From the NCBI RefSeq assembly GCF_001625305.1, contig NW_017802491.1:1484088-1548087 (forward strand): 64,000 bases of DNA, in the 5' to 3' direction. Position numbers and translations under genes: made by a program. The stretch comes from Branchiostoma belcheri (lineage: Eukaryota; Chordata; Leptocardii; Amphioxiformes; Branchiostomatidae). Shown here piece by piece: positions 22,201 to 34,729 of the stretch (the first letter of the stretch is position 1; each line of letters begins with the position of its first letter). The notes under the pieces are model-generated. The model was not told where the DNA came from, searched no databases, and worked only from the letters and a program-made list of their open reading frames with translations.

Positions 22201-23616
22201 GGATGACCCAGGACTATTAGCTATATTCAGCGTTGATTAGTTATCGTAGGGGGTGCGTCTAGTTCTTTTTTTTACAAAAAAAAAAGAAGAAGAAAGTAAG
22301 AGGAGTAAAAAAAACTACTAATCGCCAAGCAGATCCTGCGGTGGCAAGGAAGTCGATCTTTATTGGCCAAGCCATAATGGTTGGACAATGGATACTGCCT
22401 TGCCACCGTAGGATCTGCTTGGAGATTAAAATCAAAAGAAAAAGATACAAAAAGAATTCCACCAACCTTTCGCACCGTACAACTTCGTCACTCCTGGGTA
22501 AGGTGTTACGGTGTTACAGCAATGAACTTGTGAGGGCCAGTCATTTGATTTGGGTATCGATTCTTGACAATTATCTCAGCAGAGGAATACATCAGTGATG
22601 GGCGAGGCACATAACACTATTAGAAGCCATCAAGGTGGCGTTACGCCCTTGATGGTGGGGATTGATTTCTGGAAGTAGCCGCTGTCCGTGAATGATGATC
22701 ACGTTTGCGCGTTTAGATTTATATTAGTTTAGATTGGTTATACCTGCATGTGACCATGTAAATCCTGAGTTATTGTGCTTCACGTTACTCTGGGGGTGCT
22801 TGTGATGTAATAAGACAAGCCCGTATTGAGCTGAGCAGGTTCAAAGTCGGCGGGCAAACGGCCCCGTCCAGAACAGAATGGACAGCAATGGGTAGTCAGT
22901 TGTATATTAGCGCATTACGAGCTGTTTTCTGAGGTAAAATTTCTTGGGGGTGGGGATTGGCTCCTATCTGTTTCACCCCAGCGGAGGAGCCGATCTGCTT
23001 CACGAATCTTTCACCCCAGCAAACAATCTGGCATCCAGGCTAGTCCACCGTGGTCGTGCCAAACTTCAAATTTCCCGCCTTACGGCTTCGTGACCCAGAT
23101 TTGGCCCGTCATAACAAAGCGTCGATGTAAACAAACGTTTATTTACAAAAACTTAGCTCCTCCGCGGTTCTCCCTACTACTAAACTTCCACGGACTGACC
23201 TGATATACATGACATCGATGGAAACGCAGTGAACATGCAACGCAACAGCCAAGCATGAAAATATTGCTTTACCTTACAAACCTGAGGGACAAGGACAGTG
23301 TACACGCGCTGTAGACCGGGCTTTCGAAATTAATAAACTCTGGTCATGGCCTCTCCACATCATATGAAATGGAACACGTCAAAACAACAAAGCTACTATA
23401 GTCATTATGATGAATGGGCGGTCCCGGGTCAGCAGGCTGCATGTCTACCAATGGTGGGACTTTATGAATGGCCGCCATGACGACCCGCGCCCAAGCGATG
23501 GGGGCAAGTCCGCACTTGCTCCCAAATCTCCGCTCCACGTGGTTCCACCGCGCTAGACGCTGACTCATCGCTCAGTTTAGACTTGTACCGGTTCTATTAC
23601 TTGTAGAGTGATTCAG
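16207..23616. other. Large intergenic region
   Basis: About 7.4 kb without a gene I can support. Open frames are below about 110 codons and show no recognisable motif. A short ATG frame at 20071 (MAKARKLTDYSYRG...) ends in a CAG-driven alanine run and looks spurious. It contains an AT dinucleotide stretch near 17675-17690, the fold-back element at 22320-22427 and a short palindrome (CCATCAAGG/CCCTTGATGG) near 22627-22655. It should carry the promoters of both flanking genes. Confidence 0.5.
22320..22427. mobile_element. MITE, CCAAGCAGATC family, copy 1
   Basis: The left tip AATCGCCAAGCAGATCC is mirrored by GGATCTGCTTGGAGATT, and the arms continue inward with GGTGGCAAGG / CCTTGCCACC. About 108 bp, no ORF. 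The copy at 52352-52458 shares both tips and the inner TATCCATTGGCC-type core, so this is a dispersed family. Confidence 0.8.
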
Positions 23617-26556
23617 ATGGCGACTTTTGTAGATTCTAATGGGAAGATCCACAGCTGTGAACTGTGCCTTAAGTATCCGGAAACCCCCGAGTGTCTGGAG
23701 CAATGCCCAACCTCCCAGGACCCCCCGAACTCGGGTAAGTCCCCTCTCTCCCGCGTCCTCGCGCGCCCTCCCACCTTAGGCTGAGGCTTGCCGCAGTCCC
23801 AGATCGATATTTCTAACAAAACTGTACGGACTCCATGTGCTCCTATCTGTTGATTTGGAAACGCAACTTATTTTTGTCACACTGGAGGAACTGCGACGCT
23901 TAAAGTTTGTGATACTTTCCCTTTTTCCCATTTTTGGAACGAAATGTATACGTGTCATACACCTACAGGGCCGCTCACAGGCTAAACAAGTATGATCAAG
24001 TATCAGTAGATCTAAGTAGGGCTAAGATTTTATATATGATCGGAAAAATAGTTTTAACTCTTTCAAACTTTCAAACATCTTAAAGATCAATGAGTTCCTC
24101 TTGTCCATGTTATACAGAAATTTTCAAGTTATTATGACCTTAGTTTATGGACCTTCGGTAAATTTCCATGTAATTAATTTCCCAATCATGATGTTTCCAA
24201 ACCTCGTTGAATTTCTATAGCTGACTATCTGGCCCTATCGATATGGCTAGATTTTAATTAGATGTGGAGTTTGTTTTCAAACATGTTTTCCAACATGCCG
24301 TGCTTTATGTAATTTAAAAATCAAAATACACGTACTACAAAACGTGACGTTATGGCATATTTCCAAACATGATTATCGGAAAAATTGATTTTATACTTGG
24401 TGAAGACTTTTATCGTTTTGATGATGATTATTGAGCAATTTGAGCTTTTGCTTTAATTTGAGTCCTCCAGACGCGTTGATTTGCTGATTTGTTCGTGGCG
24501 GCGGCCAGGTAGACGTGGGAGGGCGTAACTACCTGTATTGTCAGTTGGCGACATTTGCAGACGATAGAGCAGAAATTAGAGTAGACTGTATGTGGCTCCG
24601 AGTAAATTTGTTGGGGTTGCTTTTTTTCTGACAAAGTCAGCGTACAGGACAGATCTAGCGCCCTCAGGCCGGCTTGGTACGGGACGTTTTCTCATGGCTA
24701 AAACAGTGCCATGCCGTCAAACGGAGGCAATTTCAGACATGCGCCCCGCCCTCCCACCTCCTAAGGTCAATGAGGATTTTGCCAGCTAAGCGCACAAAAA
24801 ACTTCAACAGAATTTCTCTGACAAAGAACGAGCGAGAAGAACGAGAATCGCTTCTAAATAAATACTTTTTTTACTACCATAGTCTCTTGTTAAATTTCTG
24901 GTGTGGCAAAATATTTTCTTTTAAATTTATGACTATACTTTCAAGTTCAATAAAATGTAGTTGTTAAATAGCAACCAGAACGACTGATAAAAGTTTTACT
25001 TGTCAAATATATACCGAACATATTCTATGATTGGTTCCTAAAGTAAAGTAAACGTTACTGTGGAAAAGCTGGTCTCAGTGTGGGTGGGCAGGCGGATTAT
25101 AAATTGTCCCGTCTCAGGCTACCACGGCGGCAACAAAAGTGGCGATGAGCTCAGAGGCCAACAACTCTGCTCACATCCGCGAAAGATCAGGGGATAGGCA
25201 GACGATTACATACTAGTATTTCTCGGAGTAGAGTATTCTTAGAGGCGCGTGCCCCGTCTCGCCCAAACACTTAAATGGTCGAGAGCCGTTCTATTGAATA
25301 TTCTCTTCTTGATTATCTTATTAAGTCTGAACACGAACAAGAACACACAAAACGGGGAAGCTGAAAACATCGACAGGATCAGGACCCCTGTTATTTTGTA
25401 TTTCAGCGTTCACTGAAAATGTGGTTCATTTTTTTGTCTATTTGAACTGAGGGTTGGGCCGGAGACACAAGATTTCCGGTATACTGGTCTCTGTGCTGAA
25501 TAGGATTTCTATGCTCTCGGTTTTCTTCTTTTCTTTTACTGACCGTCTGACGTAATTCATTGGGCCGTTCAATATTGCAATGAATGCGCACCGGCCCACA
25601 GTCAATAACTAAACGTATAATTTTTCAAGAAAAGGCTATAACGTAATGATATTCAAGGTGCCTTTTGTCCTATTTTTCTTATAATCTGATTGTACTACTG
25701 TTTGAGTGAGCGGCGCTGATTTTTTTCTCCAAACAATGGCCATGTTTGTTTTCTTCTGTTCAATGTTTACATAGTTACCGTTCGGGCCCTGTGTGACATT
25801 TTAATACGTCTGTCTGTATGGCTGACTATTCATCTGATTTCTACATGCTCCTAGAAGTCATTGATACAGAATAATTAATAGCCTGGATTTTATAAGGAAA
25901 TATATCGTAATGGTTGTCTACACTACGCTGCAATACAGTAGTAGACTCAAATCTACATTTTCAAATGTAAACTTTCTTGCCTGAAATGTATTATATACTG
26001 TAGAATTATGACATGCTGTCCAATGATATGTTGTGAGGTTTTTTTACAGGCAGCCCGACCGTGGCGATAGTTGCGGGTCTGTCCGTTGTTGCTGTGTTAG
26101 TGGTGGTGGTGCTGCTAGTGTTAGCCGCCCTGTGGTGGTACAGGAGAAAACACGCCCTTCCTCATCCTGACCACAATGCAGAGGCCCCTGTACAGGAACA
26201 AGACGACCTCCTGACCAAACCCAAATACGTGGTCAACCACGCAAATACACAGACACACGGTGAGCACTTTACCTGTCACTCTAGAACAAATCAGGAAAAT
26301 TCGGTAATGAATTTTACAAGAGGTTCTAGTTTTAATTCCAAAACTTTTGGAATTCTATTATCCCCAAATCTGGCACATGTGTTTTTGAAAAATTTCTTTT
26401 TGATGGGCAAATCTGTTTCATTTTGCGTTCCCAGAGCCGGCTGAAGTTGAGCAGCGACCCCTGGCGGGCCCTGAGCCGGTGGAGGATGACTACCTGCCCA
26501 TCCGGGAGACCGCGGAGGGAACGTCCATTTCTCATTCTCCCCACACCTTCACCTAA
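23617..26556 (+). CDS. Small type III TNF-receptor-like membrane protein with half a cysteine-rich domain
   Basis: Exons 23617-23734, 26050-26259 and 26435-26556 (TAA) join at phase-1 introns to give 149 residues. There is no signal peptide; an in-frame stop at 23578 precedes the ATG. Residues 14-30 hold four cysteines, CELCLKYPETPECLEQC (C-x2-C-x8-C-x3-C), matching the second half of a BCMA/Fn14-type cysteine-rich domain. A hydrophobic helix (about 44-68, VAIVAGLSVVAVLVVVVLLV) is followed by a basic stop-transfer (YRRKH). The tail contains PVQEQD (86-91), fitting the minor TRAF2 consensus PxQxxD. This suggests an N-out plasma-membrane receptor signalling through TRAFs, as BCMA and TACI do. 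The gene downstream encodes a similar protein with a full domain, so they are probably tandem paralogues. The ligand, and whether four cysteines suffice, are unknown. An unseen 5' exon is possible. Confidence 0.65.
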
Positions 26557-29500
26557 ATTGTGTCTGTTTTGGGGGTGAATCGGAGGGGAGGTGTCCGATA
26601 TTTTGGAAAGCACGAGTGGTCTGAAGGAAAGGATAAAAATCTTACAGTGCCTTCCCCTTGGCATGCTGGTTTCTGCCATTTCTCCCCGAAATCAAGTATC
26701 GGATCAGTATTTTGGTGGCACCTTCCCCAATTCACCACCTCAGCAATCTAACATCGTTCGTTGTGCAACTCCGTTTTTTCAGAAGGCATTAGAAAACCTG
26801 CTAAGAGCAGAATACTATAGCCTGTAAGCATGTTAGAGCTCAAGTTTACCACTGCAATGCATAACAGGTGCTTCGCTTGCATGTTGTTTTGTTCAAGGTA
26901 GAACGAACCCTGTCTATAGGCAACGTTTCCATAAACGTTACATGCCGGTAGTCTCCAATAACAGGGTATGCAAATCTGTTTTTTCAAGGTCTGTGAAAAA
27001 CGTCTGTCATATGATGTTCAAGCAAGGAGATATAACCTCCTTGGTTTAAGTGCCTCTTAGATGCTGCCATATCAATTCTTTGTTGCCATATTGTTACCCG
27101 TATGTCTTCGGTTAGGATTTGTGGAAGTTCTCGGCACTGTGCAGTACTTAAAAGTGACGTGAATATAGAGAGTCACACCTACCGATTCGTGAGATTGCTA
27201 CTAAAGGAGAGTCCTGACAAAATTGAAAGTTAGTAGCGACTGCATGGACGGTAACGACGCTTACTTGTTGACGAACACGAACAAAATATTCTCCTTCCAC
27301 GTCAGGTGCTAACACCGACCGTGCCTTTGTAAATAGTAGTTTTGATGCACGATGTCAAGGTGAAATTATAGCATAGCATTATACAACACGAGAGGGAAAT
27401 CATGGTCCCGTAACAAGGTCCCGTAATACTTTTCCAGCTGTGTCCCCGTAATTCGGAAAAGTTGAATTGATATAAATTCACTGTGTGTTATAGCAGGCTT
27501 TTGCCACTTTTGTATATTCTGCATTCTATAGTGAAAAGTAAAAGTAAACATTCTAAACGTCGTCTCTGTCATGTTATTTCACTAGTTGCTCTAGCGTTGT
27601 TTATATCAGGAAGACCTGTGCGTTACACAGTTACTTTTATTGCGTACTGTATTGAAGACTTTTAATGAGTTTATCCATAAAGACGATTAACTTTGTTAAT
27701 TAAACGATTAAGCATGTAACTTAATTAAGACAGAGCAGTGTTTGTACAAGATGCATTGCGTATCAATTAGCTTAAAATTTGAACTTTTGTTGAGTCACCC
27801 GGCTGCGCATGTGTGCCCAGTGTACGCAAATCATTACTTCCGGGTTGAGAAGGAAATCCCCGGGGAATCCCCTCGGCAGCCTGGTTCAGCGAAAGTCACT
27901 TGATGTGGACGCACTTTTCTTGATTCTTCTTAGTTTAATGTTTCCTTGCTCTCTAAGGAAAGGTATCAAGCCATTTGCAGCTCTCAAAAGCGAGAAGAAA
28001 GAGGGGAACATGAGAGAAGTAGACAACAGAACGCACGCGCGAGACAGTTCTGGGTCAAGATTAGAGCTGAGGTAGTTCCCCGAACATAACCCGGCTTGCC
28101 GAGCGTCATACCAAAGGTCACTGAACTGTTCCGTCGGCGTTTATTTCCTGACGGGGACGTGCACAGCTACAACAGGCCGGTCCCGTGATTCTGACTCTGC
28201 AGGAAATGGAAAAGGTTTTACAAAAAAAAAAAAACAACAAAGCATTTCCAGAATGGGACTTTTCTTAACATCCCCAACAAATTCTGCAGTTCACTCACTT
28301 CGTTTCCTTGATGTGTCTGATATGCCGGATGTACAAATGCGGGGCATAAACTGTATTTTTCCGACCTGCAAAAACGTATTGAAACTTCTTCCCCAAACAT
28401 CCAAGCAAAACTCTGCATCACTTCACAAAGAAACGAGTCCAATGTATTCAAGACGTTTGTACGGTACAGCTACTGTTCAAACTACGTACATTTTGTATTT
28501 TGTGCGCATGTTACATGACATTTGCACACACGCACAGTTACTGTACAGATTCTTCCACATGAACAGATCTTGAGAGAAACAAAACGTTCAAATGTTCCCA
28601 GGAACCAGGTATGTTTACTATGTTTACTCTCTGACATGACATGTCGACAATGGCCATGTTTGTTGGCAAACACTCCCAGCAAAATTTCAGTATTGCCGGA
28701 CTTTCCCATAATGACTCCAATCGAAAGTGAGCTTACTTGCGCTAGTTTCGGTCACGACGTCCCAACAATGGTAGGGAAGGGGGCGTTTAATTTGTTTTAG
28801 TTCTTATTTCAGGTCCATGCCATAATTAACATGACAAAGGCAATGATATGAGTACAGAATGTATTGAAGAATGGTATAAAACCATGCACTAACATAAAGT
28901 TCTACTTCTACTAATTTAAGGTTCTATCTCGATTTCTGCCTCTCATGAAACGTGACTTGTTATAAGCTGCACGGATCATTGACATGACCTGTAATGATTG
29001 GTACGGAGGCGGTGGCCTTGTACCTGGAACAGGGTACAGAGTTCACTGGCGGTCATGTCATGTTGCAATTGGAGTTCAGGCTTGAGTGGCCTTGGAAGCT
29101 AGCTTGTTATCATAGCTTTTATTTTCGTATGGGCTGTTGGTCTTGGTGTGTGTGGGTGTCACAAAAATCTTGACGACCATACACTGATAGTGATACAGCC
29201 CACGCACTGCGGAGTTCTATTTACACGTCATCGCCTGAAGCAGAATAGCCTATATCAGCAGGCCCCTTTCAGGCAGGTTGATTTGTAGAAACTGGCGCGA
29301 TTAGACTAAACAACTTTCTTCATGGGTTCGGAGCTATCCCTATGGCATTAGCTAATCACTTTGGTAACCATTCAAGATAACCATTCAAAGCATTTGGTTA
29401 ATAGGTCAGTCTACCAGTCAGTCCTGTGGGGAGCCCGTAGAGACTAAACGGTGAAATACAGAACTAATATGCGAGAAGAGGAACTTAGCTTTTATTGACA

Positions 29501-29801
29501 GAACCTCCCTGATTGTTCCCGGATCCCACTCTACATTCACAGGAACGCCTTCAGTCCCGAGCCGCGCATTCGCAGCACATTTCTCGGAAGTCGTTATTAT
29601 TACCGCGGTGAGTCATAACAGCAATACCGGCACGTTTTCCTTGTGTTTCCTTTACTGACTCTGTTACCGCCGGAAGGAAAGTGACGGTGAAATCACGCCA
29701 ATGACTTTATCCTAGCCACTCTGTGGTTCTTCCGTGTGCACACTGCCATTCTGCGGTCACTCACTGCGAGTAAAGCCGCTAAACTAGCCGTCCTTAATAA
29801 G
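26557..29801. other. Region between the two TNF-receptor-like genes
   Basis: This contains the 3' UTR of the first gene and the upstream region of the second. AACCTCCTTGG with a partial mirror (CAAGGAGA) sits near 27023-27045. I found no other coding sequence; frames here are short and unpatterned. Confidence 0.5.
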
Positions 29802-32526
29802 ATGAGCCTCCACTGTGATCCCGGTCAAGGGTTCGACCCTAATCTTGGCTGTCGAGACTGTGCCACCTGTGTCAAGTTCGCACATAACCCCCACTGTGGA
29901 GACTGCCGTAAGTTCAACCTACTTTTTTCTCGCGTTCTTACGTTCTTTTGTTCATCGGTTGGGATATCCACTGGTGTGAGTATATATGATGTAACATATA
30001 GATGATGGTAATAACAATTTGCAAAGCAAAAACAGTAACCGTAATTATATATATATTACGTGTACTGTAAACGCCTGTCTTTGTAAAACTTGTCTTACAA
30101 TTGTCTCGCATTACACGTGTGTGCACTTCATAACATGGTAACGATCTACGCTTGTAGCGACTAACGTAAAGCGTTGTGTTGATTGGTAAAGAACTAAGCA
30201 TCGGTGGTGGTGGGAGAAAATATCGGAGGTCCATGATTGTATGAATGTATGGGAGAGAAAATATGTATCCTGTGCTACTTAGTATAACCTCCAGTCAGAA
30301 TAGTACATGTATTTCGAATTCCCTTTTTTATACGCCCCTCCCCTCCCCATGATTGTTTATGGTCCGCTCCGCACCACGTTCAAGGGTAAAATTCCCTCAG
30401 GCCATACGGCGTACCCCCAACTAGATGTTGGGAGAAAATACCTTTTTCGACTGCTACTTTTCGCTGATCAGTTGAGTATGTACATTACGAAACGGTGCGA
30501 TTTTAGGATTTGCTGGTGCGGTGGGTTTAATGCCCAACGAGTCACTATCTCCACAAAGACGTCATGACGCGAAAATACAAGAGGAAGTGCCCTGCTTTCA
30601 ATGGTATTCGTGGCGATACAACACATTTGAAAAGAACAAAGTTGCAGGGGCGTGTGGTATCAGAATAGAAGTCAAGCTTATGCAAACTACGTGCGTACAA
30701 AGTGCGTAGTATCGGAAAGGCGACAAGGTTGCCAAGATACCAGCGTCTGTAAAAATAAACATCTTAGTTGAGTGGGAAGTCAATGACGTCTATGAGGTAA
30801 AGATCGATTATGGCACGTTCTCTTATTTTCAGAGCAACCTAACGCAAGCATGAAAGTCCGACTTAACCGTTTACTTTGACTTGATACCATTACATAAACA
30901 CAGAAAATACTCCCGAAAACATTCGCCAGGGCATCTCTGTTCCCTGAATAGGACTGAACGAAATCTATAGCGAAGAAAGCAGCTGCAGTTTAAGTGAAAG
31001 TCGCAGGGGGACTTATTTTTCAAGGCTTTTTTCCACCTACAACCCAGGGCTACAACCTATTTTGTTTTTGTTTTCAGCGGTACCAACAACATCTGTTCCA
31101 GATTTTTCATCAGGTACTCAGATTAAATGCAACTGTGGCAAGAATCCTGCGTCCTGAATAGTACTAATAGTATTCACCTACAACAACCGAGACAAGGAAG
31201 GCAAAGTTACTCAAGTTCCCCCTAAAAACAGTCTACACTGCTCTTTATCTCCTTACTCCACATTTTCTTTATGAGAATAATCCTATCTTTGAAAACAGTT
31301 TACCGTAATACTGTGCAATATACATGCATTCCAGAAGCAACTTTCCCTCCCATTACTCTTGAATTAAAAGATGACTGCTAGATGTATGTTTGCATGCTGC
31401 TCTGTCCACCACTTCATGTCTCACAGTTAAGTAGTGGATCATATGGTATATCCAGACTGTCTGACAGCTCAGTTGTTAGCCTGGAATGCAAACCTGTTAT
31501 TGCTGCCAAGTCTCTTTCATCCTCTAAATTTACATTTATTGCAGGACAAAGGAGACTTGACAGCTACATTAGGATTGAATACCTATGGCAATGTAGTCAG
31601 TGGATTATACATCTAGAAATACTAGTAGTAGAATGAAAATAAACAATGTGTGGACCATGTTCTTCCTACTCCACAGTCAGTGCCAGTACTACAATTACCC
31701 TGCCCTTTGGGAAGGAAATAAAAGGGGCCGAGGGCACTGGTGAACTGTTCCAGTGGCAGCTGATTGCGATCGGGGTGGCCTGTGGTGTAGTCCTGGTGCT
31801 CGCCATTGCAGTATTCATACGTTACACCAGGAGGCGTGACAAGACTCCACGTGCCATGGAGCACGGCATCTCTGTTGGTGAGTCTTTTCTCTCAGCCTGT
31901 AACTTCCACCCTCAACAGAGATATTTGCAGCTTCCTAGAGGCAATTTCTTCTCAAGGCACCATTTGTTTTGTCTTATGATTGGAAGAAAAAAACTGTGGA
32001 CAAAAAGTCAATGCCTGGGCTAACAATTGCAAACAAATGCAAGATGTCTTTGAAGAGGTTCATCGGTCACATATATATTAACAGTTAGTACATTCATTGA
32101 TTGGTGACAGTTTTTGAAAGGTAGCAAACACCTACCTCCGAATTTTTTATGCCTAGTACGTGTTTGCTACCTTTCAAAAAAAGTCACTGATCGATGAATG
32201 TTCTACTAACTGCCAAATGCAAGATGTCTTTTCTCTCACAAAACACTTTGGTGCAAAAGGCAGAACAGTAAATCCATGTCTCTTCCATCAATTCAAAAGA
32301 ATGCTATCTCCATTAGTGTAATTTGAGATAGCAGGTATGCTTGTTTGAATGCACAGGTTAGATATTGTATAAATCACCCTAAATAACCTCCCTCCCTCCC
32401 TCCCTATACCCAGACTCTCTGACAGGAGAGACCATGGCTGTGGAGGAGTCGTCAGCATACACCTCCAGTGAGATGAGCTCCAGTGGGAGCAGCATGGCGT
32501 CTATACACCGGGAGACTGTCATCTGA
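29802..32526 (+). CDS. Fn14 (TWEAK receptor, TNFRSF12A)-like receptor
   Basis: Exons 29802-29907, 31078-31113, 31677-31877 and 32414-32526 (TGA) join at phase-1 introns to give 151 residues. Residues 5-35 form one cysteine-rich domain, C-x11-C-x2-C-x2-C-x8-C-x2-C. Human Fn14 has C-x12-C-x2-C-x2-C-x8-C-x2-C, and the core GCRDCATC resembles Fn14 KCMDCASC. A Thr/Ser-rich stalk (36-75) precedes a transmembrane helix (about 76-95, LIAIGVACGVVLVLAIAVFI) and a basic anchor. The tail has TMAVEES (121-127), fitting the TRAF2 motif (P/S/A/T)-x-(Q/E)-E, in the position of Fn14's PIEE. Unlike Fn14 there is no clear signal peptide: from Met 29802 the protein is type III. An in-frame Met at 29736 adds 22 residues that do not look like a signal. 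A pyrimidine tract (CTCCCTCCCTCCC) precedes the last acceptor. Confidence 0.75.
32035..32230. mobile_element. Inverted-repeat element flanked by 16-bp direct repeats
   Basis: ACAGTTAGTACATTCATTGA and TTTTTGAAAGGTAGCAAACAC (from about 32091) are mirrored by GTGTTTGCTACCTTTCAAAAA and the matching CATTCATC / ACTAACTG blocks ending about 32213. Arms are about 50 bp. AAATGCAAGATGTCTT occurs at 32035-32050 and at 32215-32230. It lies in the last intron of the Fn14-like gene. Confidence 0.75.
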
Positions 32527-33034
32527 TGATAGTACTCACAATCCCCACTACTTACAGTTTGGCTGCTATCTCCTCAACTGTGCAGTTGTATACTACAGGA
32601 GACTGTAGTATTACAAGCTACCTACTTACAGTTTGGCTGCTATCTTCAACACTGCATACAATGTGGGACTATGCATGCATTTTGCAAAAACTGTGAAAAC
32701 AAGTGCTTTTGAAAAAGCTGTCGTTCGCCCGTGTAGTCTGTAGGAAAGTTTGTTTTGTGTACGACTCTTCTGTTTTTTGAGAAGAGCAATTTGTGCTGGA
32801 CACTGTAAAGATTAATATAATGTTCCCTAGGGAGGAAGGGCGTTACTGCAAGCAACTGTGATTTTGGCTGACTAGTATGATATATACACAAAGGAGTAAT
32901 GTGTGTTTTCCTTGGTTTGTGAGTTGCTGACGCTAAATTTCTAGGTATTATAAGCAATTGAAAATGTACATCGCAGTGATACAGAGACTCACACATTTGG
33001 GTTGTACAACAATTTTCTTTATTCTTGTCTTTTG

Positions 33035-34445
33035 TCGTTAGCTTGTAAATATAAACATGATGAGGGTAACTACTAGTATACCGTCATATGAACTGGAAAC
33101 AAAATGACTACTAGTATATAAGGTACATGTACATGGAAATGACCTTATCTTTTAGCTTGTAAAGTAAACATGAGGGTCCATACCTCATATGAACTGGAAA
33201 CAAAATGACTACAATGTACTAGTATATAAGGTACATGGAAATGACCTTATGTTTTAGCTTGTAAAGTAAACATGAGGGTAACCATACCTCATATGAACTG
33301 GAAACAAAATGACTACTAGTATATAAGGTACATGGAAATGACCTTGTGTTTTAGCTTGTAAAGTAAACATGAGGGTAACCATACCTCATATGAACTGGAA
33401 ACAAAATGACTACTAGTATATAAGGTACATGGGAATGACCTTGTGTTTTAGCTTGTAAAGTAAACATGAGGGTAACCATACCTCATATGAACTGGAAACA
33501 AAATGACTACTAGTATATAAGGTACATGGGAATGACCTTGTGTTTTAGCTTGTAAAGTAAACATGAGGGTAACCATACCTCATATGAACTGGAAACAAAA
33601 TGACTCACGTTGCATAAGGTCAACGACATTATATAGGTAGCTATATAATGTTCTTGATAAGGTACATGAAAATGACCTTGTGTTTTTAGCTTGTAAATAT
33701 AAATATGATGAGGGTAACTACTGGTATACCGTCATATGAACTGGAAACAAAATGACTATATAAGGTCAAGGACATTACATAGGTAGCTATATAACGTCCT
33801 TGATAAGGTACATGGAAATGACCTTGTGTTTTTAGCTAGTAAATATAAACACGATGATTAAACTGCTAGTATACCGTCATATGAATTGGAAACAAAATAA
33901 CTGTAAGGTCAAGGACATTATATAGGTAGCTATATAATGTCCTTGATAAGGTACATGGAAATGACCTTGTGTTTTTAGCTTGTAAATATAAACACGATGA
34001 GTGAACTACTAGTATACCATCATATGAACTGGAAACAAAATGACTATATAAGGTCAAGGACATTATATAGGTAGCTATATAATGTCCTTGATAAGGTACA
34101 TGTAAATGACGTTGTGTTTTTAGCTTGTAAATATAAACACGATGAGTGAACTACTAGTATACCGTCATATGAACTGGAAACAAAATGACTATATAAGGTC
34201 AAGACATTATATAGGTAGCTATATAATGTCCTTGATAAGGTACATGGAAATGACCTTATGTTTTAGCTTGTAAAGTAAACATGATAAGGGTAACTATACC
34301 GTCTATCAACTGAAAACAAAATGACTATATAAGGTACATTTGTGTACATGAAAATGACCTTATGTTTTAGCTTGTAAAGTAAACATGATAAGGGTAACTA
34401 TACCGTCTATCAACTGAAAACAAAATGACTATATAAGGTACAGTC
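33035..34445. repeat. Composite minisatellite, 97-bp and ~143-bp units
   Basis: About twelve tandem units share TTTAGCTTGTAAA, CATATGAACTGGAAAC and AAATGACT. Unit starts (GCTTGT) at 33257, 33354, 33451 and 33548 are exactly 97 bp apart. From 33689 to 34266 the spacing is 141-146 bp because each unit carries an extra block, AAGGTCAAGGACATTATA, a short centre, then its mirror. The last units revert to about 100 bp without the block. Outer copies are more diverged. Confidence 0.95.
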
Positions 34446-34647
34446 TGCTTCAAAGGGAGTGTGAGAAATGTAGTGCAGTGCAAGAACATGTACAGTAGTC
34501 ACGAGTTAGCAAACAACGGTAGTCACTGAAAGAAAAAAAATCAGTAATTCAATTTTTTTAATACATTAAATTCTGTTTTGCTTAATTACATCATGCTGCC
34601 TTCATCAAACTGGTTTGTGTTTGTGTGCAACTGAACATAACTGAAAA

Positions 34648-34729
34648 ACGCTTCCATGCATAGCTGCTTTGACATACTAGTAGTATAATTTTAATAACAC
34701 TGTATCAAAGCAGCCATGCATGGAAGCGT
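34648..34729. repeat. Inverted repeat, 25-bp arms
   Basis: Arms CGCTTCCATGCATAGCTGC... and ...GCAGCCATGCATGGAAGCG mirror each other over 25 bp with one mismatch and a spacer of about 30 bp. No ORF; probably a small fold-back transposon relic. Confidence 0.75.

Noticed and set aside
29825..29845. GGTTCGACCC resembling a tRNA T-loop/B box
   Set aside because: It encodes part of the Fn14-like cysteine-rich domain (GFDPNLG), and no cloverleaf or A box fits around it.
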